Translations under genes and position numbers: made by a program
In this document: positions 57,701-64,000 of the stretch, piece by piece
How positions within the stretch are numbered: position 1 is the first letter of the stretch
How the letters are laid out: every line of letters starts with the position of its first letter
Notes under the pieces: model-generated
Told to the model about the DNA's origin: nothing
Database searches by the model: none
Seen by the model: the letters and a program-made list of their open reading frames with translations, nothing else
Source: Staphylotrichum longicolle
Taxonomy: Eukaryota > Ascomycota > Sordariomycetes > Sordariales > Chaetomiaceae
Reading direction: 5' to 3'
DNA: 64,000 bases
Assembly (NCBI GenBank): GCA_019096155.1
Contig: JAHCVI010000004.1
Location: 2,418,001 to 2,482,000, forward strand

Positions 57701-59293
57701 GGCGTTCAGGATAGACCGCACGACACTCGTCCTGACCTGGAGTCTCTGAGGGCGAAGTGGGCCACGCACTTTCAACAGGGCTGGGAGATGCAGTACAGCA
57801 AGAACAACGCACTGTACACCTGGCTGGATTTCTTCGAGGCCGAGAAATCCGTGGTAACCCGACTGTCCGAGAAACAGCTCCGCCTTCTCGTTGAGGACAT
57901 TTTCTGGCTCGGATACAAGGTCGGTCTGCGTGCGCAGGCTCTCAAGGATGGCCTTCCAAAACTGGAGTGTCTCCGAGACGCCCTAATCCGGTGCAACAAG
58001 ACCGCTACTCGAAGCGTCCCGGTCGACATGGACGATCTGGTTGCAGAGGGCCGGCTTGTCCTTGACGGCCTTGATGAGGAGGAGCTTACGGTGCTCGTAT
58101 GCGCTTGCATCGACATGAACTCAGACATCAAACAGTGGCAGGACACGAAGAAGGACGATGGCAAAGCTAATCTCAACCTCGATGGCCGCAAGGGAGTCAA
58201 GGCCGCGCTCCAGGAACGACTCACAGAGGTCAACTTGAAATATACCCCGGGCCAATCCATCGAAAAACTCAAGGCCCTCCTCTGGCAACACGACAATGGC
58301 GTCAGCGTCTGTGAGAACTACCGGGATGGCCGTGCCCCGCCGGACAAGCACCGGGACTTGGATTCGGCAACTTGGTGTGGTGGAGAGACGGCCAAACAAA
58401 TGGAGGCGACCAACGAAGAGCTGAAGCGCACCATGGTTCATCTGGCCAAAACGATTGAAGATCTGAGAGCGACAAGGCTGGAGGCCAATTTCGTCCCCGA
58501 GTACTCCTCGCTGGCTACTGCTCAAGACGGGGACAGCATCGTGAAGACAAAGCTGTGCGGCGGTTGCCGACAGCCGCTCAAGTCAGCGTGCTCCTCGTTC
58601 CTGGTTGTCGCTTGCGGCCATTTCCTTTGCGGCGACTGCAGGTTTGCCACGGGCTTCTACTGCCCCGTCAAGGACTGCCCGGCCTTCATTCGCAAGCGTC
58701 CGGTTCTTCGATGCTCCCAAGTTCTCCGAACCGCAGTGGACGAGCCGCGGACAAAGGCTGAGAGCGTTGCCGACCTCATCAAAAATGAGATTCCACCGGA
58801 CGATTACGTCGTCGTCTTTGCGCAATATGGCACTTTGATCAACGCGCTCGATGGGGCGTTCAAGGAGGCAAATCTAGAATGCCTCAATCTTGCTGCCATG
58901 AAGGACGACGTGATTTCCAAGGAGCTCGAGAAGTTCAAGGCTGGCATGGCCGGTAAGGTCTTGCTGCTCGACATGGACAGCGAAACCAGTGCCGGCAGCA
59001 ACCTGACCATCGCTAGACACGTCATCTTCGCCAACCCCTATCTGCACCAAGACAAGGAGCACCAGGCCAGGACAGTTCGGCAAGCCAGGGGGCGGTGCAT
59101 CCGCACAGGGCAAACGGAGACGGTACATGTGTACCACTTTATGGTCTCCGGCACGATCGAGGAGGAGACGCTGCGCAAGTTTGGCGAGGAGAGCCCGGCT
59201 GTGCAGGAGCATTTTGAGAAATCCAACCGCCTCCCTTGGTGGCTTGATGAGGTGCGCGGCGATAACGATATCGCCATGTCTGAGCAGGTTTGA
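51703..59293 (+). CDS. dnmt5: DNMT5-type DNA cytosine methyltransferase fused to SNF2 ATPase and RING finger
   Basis: Exon 1 is 51703-52388; exon 2 is a single 6.85-kb exon 52444-59293; 2511 residues. Order: disordered N-terminus with nuclear-localisation clusters (GKRKRS, RRKHKK); C5-methyltransferase ~150-630; Cys-rich zinc cluster ~690-720 (CYCF, CNACG, CSACRG, EHHF); a long linker; SNF2 lobe 1; RING; SNF2 lobe 2. Methyltransferase motifs: I VATLCSGTDAP (155-165), IV GCSCVDYS (Cys253), VI ENV (349-351), VIII QTRQRG (385-390), X GNAMTV (611). ATPase motifs: GYGKT (1355-1359), DECS (1697-1700), LLSGTP. RING: CGGCRQ (2267) to CPVKDC. Motif VI-like QARGRCIRTGQ begins at 2442. In Cryptococcus, Dnmt5 is an ATP-dependent CG maintenance methylase that propagates marks epigenetically. 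Here function is inferred from architecture. Nuclear. All core motifs look intact except Ser for Pro in motif IV. Confidence 0.93.
56657..56710 (+). repeat. Perfect 27-bp tandem duplication in the DNMT5-like gene
   Basis: Two identical head-to-tail 27-bp copies (56657-56683 and 56684-56710) encode ESSPGTGSK twice. They lie in a Ser/Asp/Lys/Asn-rich insert of roughly 90 residues between ATPase motif I and the DECS box. Upstream of them, looser SDSKEND/SKQND units recur. Confidence 0.9.
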
Positions 59294-59951
59294 GGGTGAG
59301 CCGCTGGTGGACGAGCTGTTGGACGTGAATGTATGGGGACATTGTCGGTTCAAATAAGTTGTATTGCTGAGCTGTTGGATGTGGATGTACGGGGACATTG
59401 TCGGTTTAGATATTATGGATTAGGTGACGGCATGGGAGGTGTAGAGTAGAATTTGTGGGAATAGAAATCGATGTAGGAAAATGGCGGTGCATCTGGTGGC
59501 CATGATGAGTCTATGTCCCGCCAGCGAATGGTGGACTTCCCCGCCTCTGCTTCGCCAATAGGGGGGTCCCCGAGCGAGTCTCTCTTTGAAGCACGTTACA
59601 AATACTACATGGTTTACAAACTCTCTCCTGGTTGGGTTTCATTGAGACGCCAGGGCGATGGCTGCTCGCTCTCGCCGCCATCGCATGAAGATGGTCCAAG
59701 ATCTTGGCAGAAAAGAATGCCAAAATAGTCGCGGCGTAAACAGCTTGAACCCATTTCACGCCTCCGACATGCGAGAAGGCACAGTCCAGGCGGGTGGAAA
59801 TAGTATCTTTCCTCGATGAACCTTGCCGAGTGTTGGCATCATTGTGCTCGGCGCCGAATCCAAGGCGAAACACCAGGCTTCTGCTCAACTTGTCTTACAC
59901 ATAAAATCTTGATTACACATGACAATTCAACGGTGAGGAGAAAAGGAAGTA
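59294..59951. other. Convergent 3' region, DNMT5-like and ureidoglycolate lyase genes
   Basis: No gene. It contains a 44-bp direct duplication close to the DNMT5-like stop codon. Confidence 0.5.
59313..59412. repeat. 44-bp direct repeat with transition-only differences
   Basis: Copy 1 is 59313-59356 and copy 2 is 59369-59412. They differ at five positions, all C/T or A/G transitions in both directions. Both lie in the presumed 3' UTR of the DNMT5-like gene. Confidence 0.85.
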
Positions 59952-60812
59952 TTACAACTTGGCCATTTTCATCTTCCGCGCCACCTTCAGCTCCAGCGCG
60001 CCCAGATCGACCACAATCCGCTTTTGGTCCCCAGCCCCAGCACCCGAGTGCCCTTCCAAATGCACCTCCTGGCAATCCTCCACGCCAACCCCGTTTGCAA
60101 ACTGCACCACGACGAACGAGATGGCGGTCCCTGCCTCCCCGAGCGCAACCATGGGCGCATGCCACGTGCCGGCGCCGTAGGTGACCGCCTGGGTGGCGCT
60201 GGCCACAAATGCGCGCAGACGGCGCAGGTCGGGCATGCCGCTCCCGGGAAGCGGTCGTGGATAGTCTGCGGAGGCAGGAAGGGTTGTTGGGACGGGGAGG
60301 GCGGCGTCCTCGGTGTGGTCGGAAGTGGAAGGCGGTAGTGTGGGTGCGACGATGACGAGGTAATGCGTGGTGGGGTCGGCGGTGAGCGGGAGGAATGTCT
60401 GGGTTGTGAAGGGGTGGCGTTCGAGGACAGTAACGGGGAATGTGGATGGGAGTTGAGCGGCCGGGGTCCGAGCCGGAGCCGAAGCAGGGGTCGGGACCCG
60501 GGCCCGGGCCGGAACCAGAGTTTGGCTTGGGCCGCGGGCGCGGGCGGCGCACACAAACATGCTCATGACGGCTGGCGCCGGCCGACCACTAGGGGCCTGA
60601 TCGTAAAGATTTATTTGGCGCGAGACATGCTGGTACTTGATGGCCGAGCCCTGGTTGGCGGAGATGGCGTTGAAAGGCAACAATGTCTGCTTATCGGCCG
60701 ATGAGGGGTGAAGGTCGGGTCGCGGGTTCTCGACCACGTCCCCAAACGGCGCAAAGGCCTCGCGTGTGAGGGGCACTGCTTCGAGAACAAGCTCCGAGGC
60801 TGTTGATTTCAT
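59952..60812 (-). CDS. Ureidoglycolate lyase
   Basis: Single exon, 286 residues from ATG at 60812 (an upstream in-frame TTG is not used). AllA/Dal3-type ureidoglycolate lyase cleaves ureidoglycolate to glyoxylate and urea, the last step of allantoin degradation for purine nitrogen. Seen: LTREAFAPFGDVVE near the start, HVSRQINLYDQ, VLERHPFTTQTFLPL, and the C-terminal YGAGTWHAPMVALG with the conserved cupin-site His. Two low-complexity inserts are unusual: an Arg/Pro/Ala-rich stretch after MFVCAARARG, and a Pro/Ser/Thr stretch after VIVAP. The first corresponds to a GC-rich imperfect repeat (CCGGGCC words near 60500-60530). No other purine-degradation genes are in the window. Convergent with the DNMT5-like gene. 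Confidence 0.92.
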   Translation of the reverse strand: MKSTASELVLEAVPLTREAFAPFGDVVENPRPDLHPSSADKQTLLPFNAISANQGSAIKYQHVSRQINLYDQAPSGRPAPAVMSMFVCAARARGPSQTLVPARARVPTPASAPARTPAAQLPSTFPVTVLERHPFTTQTFLPLTADPTTHYLVIVAPTLPPSTSDHTEDAALPVPTTLPASADYPRPLPGSGMPDLRRLRAFVASATQAVTYGAGTWHAPMVALGEAGTAISFVVVQFANGVGVEDCQEVHLEGHSGAGAGDQKRIVVDLGALELKVARKMKMAKL

Positions 60813-62066
60813 TGTGGGTGGCAACTGCTCTCAATGGGCCGGACGCCGGAAACTGCACAAGATTCGACAGTGATGGGTTGGAGTTCAAGCCGCGCAGATA
60901 AGGGATGAAGAGTTTGGTGGGGACTCGTGCCGGGAATGGGCCGTTTCTCGTCTCATCATTGAACCGAGGTGTGCTTGGAATGAACTGTACCGTGGCTTGA
61001 AGGCAAGAGAGGGGGTTTCTGGCGACTCCAACGTCGGACAGGGGAGAGACACCATCTCATAATACGATTTACCTCTTGGTTTTGCACTGCACCAGGGACA
61101 CTGCACAAGAATGAGTGCCGAAAGAGGGTTGTCAAAGGTACCAGACCCTGAGGCGCCGCTGCCTCCTCACCTCGCCCCACTTCTTCCTCAATGCCGACAG
61201 TTGATGGAAATGGCAGAAATGGCAAGTGCGGAGGTGCACTGGTGCAGCCCAGGCAACACCAAGCATTTCTGCGAGAACCGGCTTCAGTTCGATCCATCTC
61301 GCTGACTTCAGGCAACCTCAAACGTACAAGAAGCGGCCAATGGAGCCAGCATCATCCGGACCAGCGTCACTCGGCACAAGCTGCCGCGCCAAGCGACGGA
61401 GCTCGTTCCAGCAAAAAGCCACCAGCCCAGCTCTCGATGAATTGCAACAGTGATCTGGTGACTCCGATCACGCTGTTTCCATCTATCCAAACTCGGGGGC
61501 GGCCGGCGGGGTTGGCGTGATATCAGGATCTCCTCATGGGCTAGCATCGACAATATCCGGATTCCGCAACGCTGCAGCTCTGGGAATCTTCGGAACGCCG
61601 CCCTATTTTTAGCCCCGGGCGAGGAACACGGGATGCAAACACTTCCAGTTTATAGTAACCAGGAACGCGGGCTGGCCGGGTTATTTAAGCTGCCACCAGC
61701 CCTGCCGTGTCGCTTGTCCCCTTGGCCCGTCCCGGTTATTATCTCTGCACGCTCCCACGCAGGCTGACCAAGCCAGCACACTTCCCCCACTGGCATCCGA
61801 CATCTTGTACTGAAGGGACTCCGGTGTCATGTTCTGGGCAGCCCCATTCGGGCTGTGTGGTGTGGGGGGCCCACGGACATCCAGATTGCCAGGTAATATG
61901 CGGCGGGCAGACAGAACTCTCCTCTTCACCCGGTCCCCGGATCCTGGAACAGGCATGGCCACATAAAGAGGCGAGGAGGATCCCCTGTTTGCTTCTTCCC
62001 ACGTTGCGTCAACGGCCCGTGACACGCTCCTCGTCGGCAAAGTCTGGTGCGCGTCAACAAGCCATC
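60813..62066. other. Divergent promoter region before the terminal secreted-protein gene
   Basis: 1.25 kb with no gene recognised between the ureidoglycolate lyase and secreted-protein start codons. Confidence 0.5.
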
Positions 62067-63609
62067 ATGAATCGGCCTGGTCTCAGACATCTGTGGCTGC
62101 TGCTTGGGCTCGTGGCCCCGCGCGCCAGCGCCGCCTGTACGAGTTACGGGGTCGATTACTCAAGCGGCGGCTCTTACTACATTGACGGAACCTCGAACCA
62201 GTACTTCAGCTTCGTCACAGTCTTTCAGGGTAAGCTGGCAAAGCGGTCTCGTTGAGGGTTCCAGGGCGACGAGACACGGTGCTAATGTTCCTGAAGGATG
62301 CACCCAGGAAACTATTAGCCCCGTCCTGGTCGGGCCAGATGACAATGTCTATGCTTGTTCCGACATCAAGACCGAGCCGTCTGGAACCCAAGTGACATCA
62401 ACATGGTACGGAAGCTCCAAGGATGCGGCCTAGTCCAACGTTAACTCACTCCTGTGTCTAGCGGTATCCCCTTCTCCGCCATGGTATCTGGGCGCTGGAA
62501 GATTGTCATCGCCGGCCGTCAGATATCCTCCCAACGGACGATCACGCTCACGGTTGGTCAACCGCAGACCACGTGGGTCACGGTGCGTACCAGCTTCCAC
62601 CGCCCAGCCTGGGATCACCTGTCAACGTGACTGCTAACATCCAGAAGGCCACGCCGACGGTTGTGGTTGGGTACACAAGCACGGCAAAGGCTCAAAGTAA
62701 CTAACCAAAACACACCTGATCACCTCGATCTCGCCATACTAACAACATATCCCCAGCTGTCTTGACCACTCTTGTGCTGACAGAAACTCTGATCACGGTG
62801 CCTCGAACAGTTACGGCTCCCTGCAGTGGCGCGACGAGGACAGTGACAGTTTATCCGCAGGGCTCGACTGTGGTTGTCACTTCGACAGCCATTAGGACTG
62901 CAACCGATGGCCAGGTGACGAGCTACTGGACAACCACGGTTTCGGCGACAGCGACCTGCCACTATCCCCTAAGTTGGTTCTTCCCAAGGCACCCGGACAG
63001 ACGACCGAGGCGATGCTGACCCCACCATCACCGTCACAGAGAACAGAGATGTAGCCGCGACCGCTGCCACAGCGGCCGTTGCGGCGGTGGCCGCGGTCAC
63101 GTCAACGTACACGCAGACGACGTACACCGTTACCAGCACAAGTGTTACCACGGTCCCGGCAAGAACAACCACCGAGCTTGGTGAGTCTCCTGGCAGATAC
63201 ATTCATCATCTCTGCCAACCAGCTGACCCGAAATTAGTGATTAAAACAACCACGGCTACTGTGTAAGAACCGGCTCTGCACTCGTGTCCCCTCTCCTCTC
63301 CGCTTACCCCTGACGGTGACTAACAACTCGGCCATCCAGCACCCCATCGCCTTCGACCGTCTGTGCCGGCGGCAATCCGGGCGTGACTGTGACAGTCAAC
63401 AGAGGAAACCCAACGGCAGTGACGCGGACAGATGTGGTCTACCTGACCAGCCATCTGTCTGGCACCGTCTGGGTTGGGTACGTTGCCTCCTCTCCTCAAC
63501 GCTGCTGCCCTCCCACTGACCCACGCATCTCAGCCAATCGCAATTTACCACCATCACGAACTCGGCAAGCGCTACGGCCTGCTGGAGGGCCGGAGGTTGG
63601 TTTGGCTAA
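62067..63609 (+). CDS. Secreted Ser/Thr-rich cell-surface protein, unknown function
   Basis: Nine-exon reading: 62067-62229, 62297-62405, 62462-62582, 62645-62696, 62757-63180 (as one block), 63238-63262, 63340-63477 and 63534-63609, the fifth block needing two small corrections. An N-terminal signal peptide (LWLLLGLVAPRASA) precedes a Cys-containing globular part (CTSYGVDYSSGGSYYIDG, QYFSFVTVFQGC, VYACSDI, TSTCGIPFSAM). A long Thr/Val/Ser repeat-like region follows (TVLTTLVLTETL, TSTYTQTTYTVTSTSVTT), probably O-glycosylated. The end reads TVWVGQSQFTTITNSASATACWRAGGWFG. Within 62757-63180 the frame moves near 62970 and near 63011; each is explained by one missing base, or by an unseen intron. 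I recognise a general fungal secreted family but no function. No GPI signal is apparent. Confidence 0.72.
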
Positions 63610-64000
63610 ACACATGATGTTATCATGCTTTCAGGGCCAGACGAGACTAGGGATTGCGGGCAAGTGAGACGAGGGGAGGTAGGGGGGGGGGGGCTTCGCA
63701 GGGCAGTCGGCAGTAAATAAAGCCACTCCATCACAGATGGAAAAATGGTAAATTCTCTTCCTGGGATATTCATCAATGCTGGAACCTGTCGTGTGCGGAT
63801 ATTTTCCTTTGCCATCATCAGCCCCCAAGCCTATGTGCGTCTGGAACTGGGGCCGACGACGTTAGGCGCCCCCTGCTCAAACGACGGCTCAAGCTGAAGT
63901 CGGCCTGACGAGTGAGCTGGCTTTTCTTGACGAAAGCGAGGGACAGGACGAGCTAAGCCGATTTGGTAGCTAGCGCCGGGACATGAGGGTTGCATTGGCC
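63610..64000. other. Right edge of window, non-coding
   Basis: 3' flank of the secreted-protein gene, with a G12 homopolymer at about 63682-63693. No gene seen. Confidence 0.5.
63682..63693 (+). repeat. G12 homopolymer
   Basis: Twelve consecutive G about 75 bp after the secreted-protein stop codon. The exact length is likely to be unreliable in sequencing. Confidence 0.85.

Noticed and set aside
1..64000. tRNA, rRNA, CRISPR or transposon features
   Set aside because: Searched by eye for T-loop motifs, long terminal or inverted repeats, transposase-like ORFs and spaced repeats; none convincing. A computed tRNA and repeat scan would be decisive.

Overview
The window is nuclear DNA of a filamentous ascomycete (Pezizomycotina), most likely a Sordariomycete. 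The evidence is short introns (about 50-300 nt) with GTNNGT donors, CTAAC-like branch points and YAG acceptors, GC-rich coding sequence, and a gene set typical of moulds: RTA1-family membrane protein, DUF4965-type glutaminase, Iec3-type INO80 subunit, Bud2-type RasGAP and a DNMT5-type methyltransferase. I found no mobile element, rRNA, tRNA or CRISPR array. I assigned no species.

Layout, left to right: CRP1/MDG1-like glycogen-binding-domain protein (-), ferric reductase (-), 3.6 kb without recognised genes, an unrecognised membrane-anchored coiled-coil protein (-), RTA1-family 7-TM protein (-), Tgl2-type lipase (+), 2.9 kb without genes, secreted glutaminase (+), Igo1/endosulfine (+), MYG1 nuclease (-), INO80 subunit Iec3 (+), NADP-isocitrate dehydrogenase (-), C2H2 zinc-finger protein (-), CCR4-NOT subunit NOT3/5 (-), D-aminoacyl-tRNA deacylase (+), cyclophilin-40 (+), Bud2-type RasGAP (-), 2H phosphoesterase (-), a 2511-residue DNA methyltransferase-SNF2-RING protein (+), ureidoglycolate lyase (-) and a Ser/Thr-rich secreted protein (+). 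These are 19 chromosomal genes, each apparently with its own promoter. They do not form a biosynthetic cluster; themes are nitrogen and carbon metabolism (glutaminase, ureidoglycolate lyase, IDH), nutrient signalling (Igo1, CRP1-like) and chromatin or mRNA control (DNMT5-like, Iec3, NOT3/5).

The most interesting locus is 51703-59293. It encodes one polypeptide joining a C5-cytosine methyltransferase, a zinc cluster, a split SNF2 ATPase and a RING finger, the architecture of DNMT5 maintenance methyltransferases. It has a Ser-Cys rather than Pro-Cys catalytic motif, no recognisable N-terminal chromodomain, and a repeat-bearing low-complexity insert inside the ATPase lobe.

Four genes (lipase, glutaminase, NOT3/5, terminal secreted protein) need one or more single-base or two-base corrections, mostly deletions, to keep a conserved frame, while the others are clean. 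This is either local base-calling error or real decay; both are treated below. Exon boundaries were read by eye from splice motifs, frame and protein-family conservation, with no transcript data.
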